A DNA stretch of 64,000 bases, taken from NCBI GenBank assembly GCA_964023275.1, contig OZ029916.1, forward strand, positions 11,400,607-11,464,606, given 5' to 3'. The notes under the pieces were generated by a model that searched no databases, was not told where the DNA came from, and was given only the letters and a program-made list of their open reading frames with translations. Position numbers and translations under genes: made by a program. This DNA is from Norana najaformis (Eukaryota > Annelida > Clitellata > Crassiclitellata > Hormogastridae). This document shows, in pieces, positions 19,265-29,700 of this stretch; position 1 is the stretch's first letter; each line of letters opens with the position of its first letter.

Positions 19265-21845
19265 CTAAGTATAATACAATACAATACAACTTATATTTAT
19301 AACGCGCCTTAATAAAACAATGTCTTACTCAAAGGACGCGTTACAACATAATAATTAGTTATAGTACTGAGAGAATAAATGAGTCTTAAGTTTTAATTTA
19401 AAATTATCTATTGAAGAGCATCTTCGAATAGATTCAGGTAAAGAGTTCCACTCAGCTGGACCAGCTACTTCAAACATTCTTTTACCAAACTGTAGATTAA
19501 CTCTCCTGACTTCAAAGTCCCCTTTTGAAGCTGAACGTAATCTTCTTCTGGACTCAGTGGAAGTACAAGGTTTAACTAGAGAGGACAGATAGGACGGGGC
19601 AGAGCCTGACATAATTTTGAACATAAATAGACAGATTTTGAAAGATATGCGGGCCTGAATGGGTAACCAATGAAGTTGTTGTAAAGAATGAGTAATGTGA
19701 TCTCGAGGGCCAAGGCTTTTAACTAGGCGAGCTGCAGCATGAATAACAGAGGTAAGTGGTGAGAGGGTAGATTTAGGTAAAGCATAAAGCAATGAATTGC
19801 AATAATCAATTCTGGATAGTATAAGTGAATGAACCAGGACATGAAGGCAATGCTCATTAAGGCAGCGTTTAATCTGATGTATCCGTCGTAGGTGGAAGAA
19901 ACAGGCTCTAGATATGGAGCTAATATGGTGAGACATGGAAAGTTTGCTATCCAAAAAGACACCAAGGTCACGAACTACATTCGAGGGTAGTATGGAACAG
20001 GAATCATCTATTTTCAGAAAGAGAGTCTGCAAATCTAAATCTGATCGGGACCGACGATGGAACCAAATCAGTTCCGTCTTACTTGTGTTTAATTTCAGGC
20101 GCATGGAAGCACACCAGGATTGTATCTCATGGAAACAGTTTAAAATAAGTTTAATTTTTGAACTTTCAAGGTTAGAAGTGGAAAGTTTTATGTAAAGTTG
20201 GGTGTCATCAGCGTAAATATGGATAGAAATACCAAACTTAAGCGCAATCTTGGAGATATTGGAAGTGTATAGAATGAAAAGCAGTGGACCAAGAATGGAG
20301 CCTTGGGGGACACCAAAAATTAAATTAGTAGTCTTAGAGCATTTGCCACCAAAGTAAACATTTTGAGTCCTAGAAGAGAGAAAAGAAGAGATCCAAAGAA
20401 GTGCAGATGATGAGATACCAAATTGTAATTGAAGGATCTGAAGCAAAATGGTGTGGTCAACGCAGTCAAATGCGGCACTAAAGTCGAGGAGGAGAAGAAC
20501 TGCTATAAAACCAAGGTCAAGAGCAGAGACAATGTCATTGTAAACCTTAAGGACAGCAGTTTCAGTAGAATGATATCGTCTAAATCCAGATTGGGTGAGA
20601 GGGAGTAGATTATGAGATTCAATAAAGTTAGAAAGCTGCCGATGAGCAAAACGTTCAACAAGCTTAGAAATATAAGACAGATTAGAGATTGGACGGTAGT
20701 TAGCAGGATCTGGTTGGTCAGGTCCAGGTTTTTTATACGTGGTCGGATAATGGCCTGCTTATGTTTATCAGGGAGCGTGGACTGAGAAAAGGAGGTATTA
20801 ATGAGAAGGGTTAATATGGGTGCAAAGACTGAAGAAAGAGTTTTGAGGAGCCAAACAGGTGCAGAGTCGAGTTCACATTGTTTTGTAGAAGAATCAGCGA
20901 GTAGTTTTTCTACATCAGAAGAAGTTATTTCATCAAATGCAACAAAAGAGTGTAGAGGAGGTGGCAGATGTGAGAGATTAGGTGGAGGAGAGTCTTTTGT
21001 TGATTCGTGAATATTGGCAGTCTTTTTGTCGAAGAAATCCAGCAGTTCATCAGATGTAAGGGAAGAAGATGATGAGTCGGTCGGAGGAGAAAGCAGTGAA
21101 TGTAAGCTCTTCCAAAGAGTCTTACCATTAGTCGTAGCCTCATCAATACTACGGCGGTAGTAGCAGGAACACTTCTGTTGGAATAGACGACATTGAAGAC
21201 GAATCTGAATACGCCATTGTTCCTCTTTCAAAGTGTCAGATGGCGCTTTTAAGTAGATCCTCTCAAGTTTGCGAGTGAGCTTCTTTGAAGCAGAACAATC
21301 GCCATCAAACCAAGGACGGTTGACGTCTTTACGTATTGTTACTTTCCGAAGAGGAGCATGTTTGTTCAACAATTGTGTCATGGTAGTATCGTATAGGGAA
21401 AAAAGCTGCTTAGCCTCTATATTTGCAGCATCTGATGCATCAGACCAATTGAAGAGATCTGATTTCCGTAGATCAGTTTCAAAAGCCGTATGATCGAAGT
21501 ATTTGTACGATCGACGAAGACTAGTTTGTCGAGATATAGGTGGGGTACGATGTTGTATATTGAAGCCAATAAGAGAGTGATCCGAGTAGGTGGGTGGGGA
21601 GATGACAATGTCATTGACTAGAGTATCAGAACTGCGAGTGATAATAACATCCATAGTGTGACCAAACTGATGAGTAGGACCACTCAGACCATGAGCAGAG
21701 AGTAGTTGATTGAAACGTTTCACATTCCGATCATTTAATTGATCAATATGAATATTAATGTCTCCAAGAATGAGGATTTGACATGTAAAATTAGAAGTAA
21801 ACAGGATGAGATTAGTGAAGTCATCGAAGATTAAACCATGATGTT
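19265..21845 (-). pseudogene. L2/CR1-group LINE, nearly full ORF2, 5'-truncated and frameshifted
   Basis: Read on the minus strand from 21840, the last part of the endonuclease is present (QILILGDINIH, then GHTMDVIITRSSD and TYSDHSLIGFNI). A linker leads to the reverse transcriptase: PDKHKQAIIRP, then after a frameshift near 20720 the pieces FRRYHSTETAVLKV and ADFSAAFDCVDHTILL-like residues. Next are LIFGVPQGSILGPLLF (20320s) and IHIYADDTQLYIKL (about 20200), LIWFHRRS, RDLGVFLDSKLSM, LILSRIDYCNSLL, LQQLHWLPIQARI and a terminal block ending in LKTHLF near 19380. The 3' end (19265-19355) finishes in 'attgtattgtattgtatta', a short tandem tail. The N-terminal endonuclease part is missing at 21845. 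It is well preserved, with one obvious frameshift. The tail touches the P-like element's right end. Confidence 0.88.
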
Positions 21846-22599
21846 ACTCGATATTACTCGGTAGGACTTTTTAGGGTGTTTTGTTGCACGCGCCTTTGAA
21901 GCTGTTGTTAATTGCGCGCGTTATAAATGTCTGTTTAGTAATAATTAATTATAAGTTTCTATTTAAAAATTAAACAAAATGTCACTTCCTTATTTTCCAA
22001 CTAGTACTCGAATGGAAACATTACTGACTCCAGTTTTGAGTCGAGTAACGCCAGTAACTCGAGTATTCGGCACAGACAATATTATCCAGCAGGATATGAA
22101 GTGTGATACCTAGCATCTTTCGTGTTCATTGGCGTACATTAGAACGACTTCCGCTACATAGCACGTGTTCCGCAATTTAAAGGTGATAAAAAGAACTGTG
22201 ATTATTACATACTGCATGAACTAAAATTATCCTGGTTAGCTGATATTCATCTCGATTAAGCGCATGCGGGTAAGGTGGTTCTCTCCAAGTAGCATTTTCT
22301 GACGATTGAGAAATCAGAGGTATGCATTTACGATTGCAAATGGATAAATCATTTCCCTCTAGTTGTTATAATGACTTGATCGTGCACCTTAAACGGGTTA
22401 TTACAACATAAGTTGCGTTACTTTTTGTAGATCAGTTACCCCCGGCTCTGAAGTTTGACCTGGAATCATCCTTTTCCCTCTCCGGCAGTTTTATGAATGA
22501 ATTGCTCCGCCGATGCAAAAACGCTTCGTTTTTGTATATTTAAATAATCTGATAACTGCTATAGCGCCACCGTGATGATGGTTTAAGCATCAGTCGATT
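21846..22599. other. Spacer with 'ctcga/tactcg' words, possible DNA-transposon end
   Basis: 'ttactcgatattactcgg' (21844-21861) and 'cagtaactcgagtattcgg' (22051-22069) bracket about 200 bp and look like hAT-type ends, but the arms do not pair well. The rest, up to 22599, shows nothing recognisable. Confidence 0.25.
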
Positions 22600-23460
22600 G
22601 TCGCTGTGCAGCAGATTGTTGTGCAAGCCAAATTCCAGGGTGAGGCTGGTCGAAAAGCCAAGCTGGGAATCCGCGAAGACACAGAAACAGGCTACGATGA
22701 GTTTTAGTCAAGATCTGAAGGCCAAAACAGACTGCAGAGTGAAAATTTTCTGGAAGAGAGTTTCAGAATCTAGGGCCACCGACAAAAAAGGCACGCATGC
22801 TGAGAGCTGTCCATGTCCATGGAATAGTCAGATTTAGACGTTCAGAAGACCTGGTCAAGTAGAGACAAGTCTTGGAGTCAGTACAGGGTGAAGATAGTGA
22901 GGTTCGCTGAAATGTAGAGCCTTTATACAGTTTGCCCAGTCTTGACCATTATTTGCTTTTCTATGGGCAACCAGTGCAATGATTTTAGGATCAGAGATAC
23001 ATGTATATGTTCATATTTTAGAGTTTTAGTGATAGTTCTTGCCAATGTATTTAGAACTCTAAGGCTTTATCAATTTGGCTTTTGAAATACCAGTAAGAAG
23101 AAAGTTGCAGTAGTCGAGATGGCTGGAGACCGGGGCATTAGCCAGTCAAACAAATCGATAAGCAACAGGCTAACCCAAAGTTTTTACAAATACTTTTACT
23201 GGTGTCAGTAAATGGAGCAATCGCAGGAGTAATTTATGTGTGAAGAGAAATTAATTGGTAATCTTGAGAAACTGCCTCTTATGTTTATCCCACTTGTAAA
23301 CAACTTGGCCATCCCAGACTGCTAGAGAAATTAAAGCTCTGCAAGCTACCTGAAGGACTCCCAGTGAACAAGTGTAATCTGTAAGTGGTTCTCATGAACG
23401 ACATGTGCAGCATTGATTGCAGCTTTTCAAACATCCTTATATGCATCACAGAAACTTACT
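22600..23460 (-). pseudogene. Degenerate CR1/L2 LINE C-terminal fragment
   Basis: Minus-strand translations include SSHLDYCNFLLTGI (about 23110-23150) and ILKSLHWLPIEKQI (about 22950-22990), the two most conserved blocks of the LINE tail. They are joined by stops and frame changes. The edges are approximate. Confidence 0.6.
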
Positions 23461-23559
23461 TAATCTATTGATATCAGTTAGTAGTATTTTGAAAAACATT
23501 TGTGTTACTCTGTGATTTCTCCATTTATTGACATCAATAAAAGTATTTTTAAACACTTT

Positions 23560-25060
23560 GTGTTAGTCTGTTGCTTATTGATTACTCAATTATTTGGAGT
23601 CCTTTCGATAGTGTGCAGCACACTAATATTACACCATCAGTGCAAACTATGCTTGACGTGTTGGTGTACAATTCCCATATCAAGTCAACTAACTTCTCTG
23701 GCATTCCATGCAATAGTAGCAGCCTCCAGATGATGCCATGATCCATGGAGTTGAGGCTACCCTCGGGCGACCTAGACAATCCACAGTGATTGTCTAAATT
23801 ATCATCTAGTTTGAATCAGATGGTTCAGGGTGAATATATGATCCATTGTTGATCTCCCAGGAGTGAAGCTGCTATGCTTCATATGTCTCAACTGAAGCAG
23901 ATGAATTCTGACTCTTGACAGGAGGTCTGCAAAGACTGTGATAGTTCTTGCAGTCTTGTAAAATGGAAGGATAATTCTTCTGGTCCAGTTGCTTGGCATC
24001 AAGACAGAATTCCAGATGCCTGTAACCACACAGGTGAGCCATTTTGTGCCCACCTTTCCCCCGTTTGAAGCAGCTCGACTGATATGCAGCAGATACCTGG
24101 TGCCTTCTCGTTCTGAATCTCTGAATCTTCTGGTGTCTGTCGCTCAGTAGGTGCCCATCATACTTTTAATTGGGCTTGAACCTGTGGTATCACAGAGTGC
24201 AGCTTCCGGAAGTTGGCAAATGCATCCTTTGTCTGCCCGTTTTGAAGAGCAGCTTCTGCTGCCTTTTCATCTGCCAGCAACAGGCGATCTCTTCTCATGG
24301 CAGATCTGCACTTCTTCTACAGGTGTCTGTATTCCTCCATCTCAGCATTTAGCCTGGCCAAGTGCTTCCTCTGGATCAGTTGCCATATGCCAATCCTACC
24401 TGGCCACCCATTCATTTCCAAACTGTTTCTCAGCTACCTTAATGATGTTGTCCCGAAAGGTTTTCCAGCTGTGATTAGCTGCCCATTTGGCAAACCTGTC
24501 TTGGATGTCTGCAGCAAGTGCAATTTTGGTGACAGGATCTTTCAGCCTATTGATGTTAAGTAGAGGCTTTGGTGGAGATTTTCTGCTTTGACTACTGAGT
24601 TTCATCTCCTGTGTAGCAACAAGTGCTCTGTGGTCGGTGTCAAATTCTATACTGTGGTACACTCTGCAGTTCTGCAGCAGCTGCCATCTGGTATTGACAA
24701 GTACATGGTCCAACTCCTTCCTGGTATGTCTGTCGTTCAAGTACCAGGACATTCTGTGTGTTGTTGTGTTGGAACCATGATCCACCGATCCTGAAGTCCA
24801 CTCCAAGGCAGAAGTTGATCAGTTGCTCAGTGTTATCATTTGCTGTGTTGCTTCCAAAGGTGACCAGCTGGTTTGATGTAATCCAATGTGCCCTTGCAGC
24901 ATGTCACCCTGCCGGATTTATCTGTCTGGGTTGTCTCCCATAGCCTTCTGCCTCTCCTGAGGTCACCCACAAGGCATTGGAGGCCAGGCTTATTGGATGG
25001 CGGTCTGAACTTGTCATCTCCTGCCTCTGTCATGATTGAGATATTGCTTATTCATCATGG
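23560..25060 (-). pseudogene. RTE-class LINE fragment, endonuclease end to reverse transcriptase
   Basis: Minus strand, from high to low coordinate. 24836-25033 is an endonuclease segment also present at 56060-56210. 24396-24806 reads RMSWYLNDRHTRKELDHVLV then FDTDHRALVATQEMKL, the 'TW.SPDG..R.QIDYIL...SDH.LV' end of an RTE endonuclease. After the linker come ENYPSILQDCKNY-like residues, SSFTPGRSTMDHIFTLNHLI (RT block, about 23830), and DHGIIWRLLLLHGMPEKLVD with LYTNTSS near 23650-23720. Many stops occur and the YADD part is absent. Confidence 0.8.
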
Positions 25061-25346
25061 GAATCTCCACTTATTTCACAGCTAACCTCCATACTTGAGG
25101 CCATTCCTTCATCTGCCACCCGTGGACATGCTGGGTTGCAGTTGCAAATCTGCTCAGACCCCAGTAAACTGGTATACTGTACATTTCTTCTCATTAATAT
25201 ATATTACTGACAAGTGGCATCCCCAAATGATTTTTGGACCTTTTTTTATGAGATTTCATTAAGAGCAACAGGATGTATGTATATCTTGTTCTTAATGACA
25301 TTTAACACCACATTGGGCTAGCATAGGTCATGCCTTTGTGAGGTAC

Positions 25347-25412
25347 ATAAAAGGCACTATATTTAGTGCCTTGATATGTATGAAGACACTTGATATAGTG
25401 CCTTTTGTATTT
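25347..25412. repeat. Small palindrome of LINE-tail type
   Basis: 'aaaaggcactatat' and 'atatagtgcctttt' face each other around about 36 bp. Each resembles a 'gcgctatataaa' LINE end, so this may be two tails head to head. Confidence 0.6.
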
Positions 25413-25439
25413 GTATAAGTATTTCTGAGAAGTGCTACA

Positions 25440-25900
25440 CTTGCTAAGCTAAACGATGTTAAAGTTCATTAAAAACAAGAAGTTTATCCGTTAAAAATAA
25501 TGCTCAGATAACTGGAAAAGTCAGCACTAGTTGGCTACTGCACGCATTCACAGAGCCCAACCAACGAAGTTCATCCAGTGTTTATAGTTGATGTTCAGAG
25601 TTCCTGGGCTGTGTCGCATTAAGGATGAGTGACAACAGCTGCATCAAGTCCATAGCACAGTTGTGCTAACATACTAGCACTACCTCATAGGTGGCATAAG
25701 ATGCAGCATCCGGATATTCCTTTGACCACGATGTCTGTGCAGGACAGGCATTCATCAGCAGCTGGCTGATTGGTCATAGAACCTCTTGATGATCTGAGAT
25801 TTTCCAGTCAGCATATGGAAGTCTGGGGCTTGACTCTGTGGAGATGGGAACCAGTCTATCTGTTACAGGTTGACTAATTAAAATGGTATTTGGGCTTCAC
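25440..25900 (-). repeat. RTE-associated repeat, copy A
   Basis: It shares ordered words with 54960-55440: 'gatgtt.aa', 'ataactggaaaagtca'/'atagctggaaatgtca', 'gacagcagctg'-like, 'gcaggacaggcattcatcag'/'gcagtacaggcattcatcag', and a following 'agctg'. It lies next to the RTE remnant, on the side expected for its 5' region, so it is probably RTE 5' sequence. Confidence 0.55.
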
Positions 25901-26601
25901 TGACATGTAACCAAATGCCATCTTAAAATGCATGATATCCAAGGCAGACCTAGGAAGTAACTTGGGCATACAAACTCAAACACAGCAGAAGTCCAAACAA
26001 ATGAGAATTAGTGAGAAACTTCGTTATATGATGAACTAATGTATCGAATTGAACAAGATGCATACCAGCAAACAATGACCGTCTTGGCTGCTGGACAGGT
26101 ATGAGGAAACGATGCTTGAATTGCTTGTTAAGTCACCAATGCTTCTGAGTTGCCTTCACAGTGGTTGTGCCGTCAGCCAAGCTTGCTATATTTGTTTGCC
26201 ACAATTATTGATGCTAACACTTTGTATTCATTGTTGCCTTTTGGATTTCAGCTCTGCTGGTGCAATAGATGACTATACCATAGAAGTAATTAGGTGTGAA
26301 GATGTTAAATGGTGATGTTTATTTAAAGGTGTGCTATCGACCTTCATAAACACAATGCTTTGGCAATTATAATATATTATATCTACTCTAATAATGTCAT
26401 TACAGAAGTGTGTTGCTCTATCTTTAGTGTTCATGAGAGTCCATGTTTATCGTAATGGCCCCAGGTGCACTGTCGAAGTGTCTTATTAGTTCATGTTTGC
26501 TGCAGCCCCTAACTGTGATTGTTCGACGCTGTGAGCCAATCATGTCACAGTTTAAAATTTTGACATAAAGTTTGTTGAAAGTGATTTGTACATTGTTTTA
26601 G
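25901..26601 (+). promoter_or_regulatory. Upstream region of NAT10, possible 5' UTR intron end
   Basis: No other gene is seen here. The translation start at 26602 is preceded directly by 'cattgttttag', which reads as a polypyrimidine tract and AG acceptor. The first coding exon may therefore be spliced to an upstream non-coding exon. No TATA box or initiator could be tied to a start site. There is an AT-rich stretch at 26365-26385. Confidence 0.4.
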
Positions 26602-26709
26602 ATGGCAAAAATGAAGTTGGACTTTCGAATTAGGCAGCTGATTGATGGCGCAGTCTCTTTGAATCATCGAGCAATGTTTGTTGTGATTGGTGATGATGCC
26701 AAGAAGCAG
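26602..26709 (+). CDS. NAT10: NAT10 coding exon 1
   Basis: 36 codons from ATG (a second ATG follows at codon 4). FRIRQLIDGAV and AMFVVIGDD match the family start. Donor is 'cag|gttaaa'; phase 0. Confidence 0.9.
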
Positions 26710-29700
26710 GTTAAATTGAATTTTTTTTGCATGCCTAAAAATTAACTAATTGTAATTGTTGTCATAGATTTAAGAGAAACTTATCAGAGGTGATCCTGTC
26801 CAATGTTTCCTCTTGCACATGTGCATGTGCAGCACTTTTGAAGATATCGCACACAACCATTTTGTCTTGGTGCACAGATTTAGTGAGCATTCCTGTCATT
26901 TCAAAGTTAAATTTAGCTCACTTTTACAGCTTATGGCATATCTAGCCTACTGTGTCTAGAAGGCCAAAACAAAGTTTCTATGCTCCGTGTTGTGAAATCA
27001 TTATGCATGTCAGCCCACCTAAGTTGTGAAATTCCTCACAGGTGTACAATCAGGTTCATATGACCAACATATTACACTGGACTGCTGAGCTGACTACCAG
27101 TTCCCATAGGTGGCATGAAGCACGTGCGCTCTGTGGGCCTTGTGAATGCAGCTGTCTGGACTCTGACTTCAAGCCTCTATGATAGATGTGGCATGATATA
27201 GAGGTCTAAGCTTGACTGCTCTCTCCAGTAACAGCATACAGCGCAGTTTGGTTAAGATGAGAGACAGGGTACCAGAGTAAACATTTTGTACTAACCGAAT
27301 TTCGTATTAGCTGTTAGGCAATAGTAAGCGCAGCATGCCAGCCATGTCATGTCATGTCAATTTGTCGTCGTCGCGTCGCGACGCTTGATTACATGATAGG
27401 GCCATCTTCAACCAAAGCCATCTATTGCGTGCAGCATCCAACAACCTGGTTCCCGATAAGCCAGTCCAAGCCGAGATGTTGTCAATCCAACTTATCTTTG
27501 GCCTTCCGCGGCCTCGGTTCCCCTCAACAAGACCGATCATAACACTACTCTCGATGGTGTCTTGAGGATGTCTCATCACATGCCCGAAATAACGCAACTT
27601 GTGGGCCTTAATGTGACCCAGCAGCTCGTTTTGCACCCCAGCCAGTTGGTACACCTTTTCATTGGTCATCTTCTTTGTCCAAGCAGTCCGCAGTAACTTT
27701 CTGATGCACTTGTTTTCAAAAGCCTGAATGCATCTCTCCTCTTCCTTCTTTAATGTCCAGGCCTCACACCCATATGTCGCCACCGGCCATGCCAAGGCCC
27801 TCATCAGGCGTAATTTGGTCTTGATGCCAATTGACTTGTTTTTCCACATCTTTGTGAGCTTAACCATGACTGCCATTCCCATGGCTAGTCTCGATTTCAC
27901 CTCAACCGTACAGTCCACATCCATTGCTACTCTGCTCCCCAAGTACATGAAGTAGTCCACCTTCTCCAGTCTTCCATCAACCACATTGATCTCAAGTGCT
28001 TCGCCTGTATTTGCCATCACTTTCGTCTTTTTCGCATTGATCAGCATATGATACTCATTCACAGCATTCTCAACACGGTTTACTAACTCCTGCAGTTGTT
28101 CTGGTGATGTGGCCAATAAGACGATGTCATCTGCGTACCTGAGATTGCTGATGATCTTGCCACCGATTCTGAAACCTCCATTATATCCCTGTAGTGCCTT
28201 CCTCATCACTTGTTCTGCCAATATGTTGAACAGACAGGGGAAAGATTACATCCCTGCCTGACTCCTTTTTTGACACTGAACCATGCAGACACGAGATGAT
28301 CTGTCCTGACTGCAGCGCGTTGTTGTCTGTAGAGGTTTCTCAACAGTTGGACTAGTTGTGGTGGAAAAACCATTTCAAGCATGGTTAGCCATAGTTGATC
28401 ATGTTGTACCATGTCAAAGGCCTTTGTAAAGTCAATGAAGCATAGGTACAGTGGTTGACATCTTTCTCTAGATTTCTCCAATATGATCCTGAGGTTTGTA
28501 ATCTGATCCCTTGTGCCTCTTCTTGGTCTAAACCCCGCCTGCTCTTGAGCAATCTCGTCTTCAAGCTTAGTTTGTATCCTCTCTAGAATAACTCTCAGTA
28601 GAATTTTGCTAGCGTGCGAGACTAAGGCAATAGTTCTGTAATTCTCACAACAGAGCAAGTCCCCTTTTTTAGGGAGAGGAATGAAGATCGATTGTGTCCA
28701 TTCCTCTGGCCAGTCCCCTGTCTTCCACACTTCCACACAGATCTCGTGCAGCTTGGCCAGTGTCATTTCCCCACCAAACCTTAACAGTTCGGCAGCTATG
28801 TCATCGGGACCAGGTGCTTTAAGTGTAGCTGATTTTAGTAGGGCCCGTCTGATTTCTTCTTTCAGTGGAGGAGGCTCCATTTCTGGGATGTTAACCACTA
28901 CGTTCACATTTCCATCATTGTACAATTCCTCGCAATATTCTTTCCATCTTTCTTTCACCCTCTCTGGTTCGACGAGTTTCTTGCCAGTACTGTCTTTGAT
29001 GGCTGTTGTACAAGGTAGGAATGGCTTGGTGAGTTTCTTCACTGTTTGGAAAACTGACCTACTATTACCTTTTGCTGCATTCTCCTCCAGCTCGCTGCAT
29101 AATGTCTCCATCTCTGCCTGCTTGTCTATTCATAGCATCTTTTGCACTTCACTACGTAATTTCTTATACTCATCTGGGTTCTTGGTTTTTGCCTCGCGCT
29201 TCTTTTTTATCATTTCGAAAGTGCCGTTAGAGATCCACTTCTTGTGTTTGATGGAGTTCTTTTATAGTGTCTCCATTGCTGCCGGTAGAGTGACGGTCTT
29301 CAGTTGCTGCCATAGTTCATCAGGCATATGTGGTTCATTTATTCTCCCTAGTTCTACAAACCTGTTGGTTACCTCGAGTTGGTATTGTTGCCTAACCTGC
29401 TCATTTCTAAGCTTCTCGAGGTCCAGAAGCAAAGGCCTACTGATTCGTTTCTTTTTGAATCTTAGCTTCAGAGTCAACATTACCAAATTGTGATCAGAAT
29501 CACAGTCTGCATTGAGGCACGCACGTGCATTATTAATCGACTGTCTCCATTGTTTGCTGATCAGGATGTAGTCAATCTGCGCCCTGGTGACTCCATCCGG
29601 ACTCTTCCAAGTATATCTGTGCCTATTATGTAGTCTAAAGAGTGTATTGGTAATAACCAGTTTATGTTCTGCACAAAACTCCACTAATGTCTGGCCCCTG

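Noticed and set aside
28681-29493. 270-codon plus-strand frame
   Set aside because: Antisense shadow of the RTE reverse transcriptase, which has all the family motifs on the minus strand.
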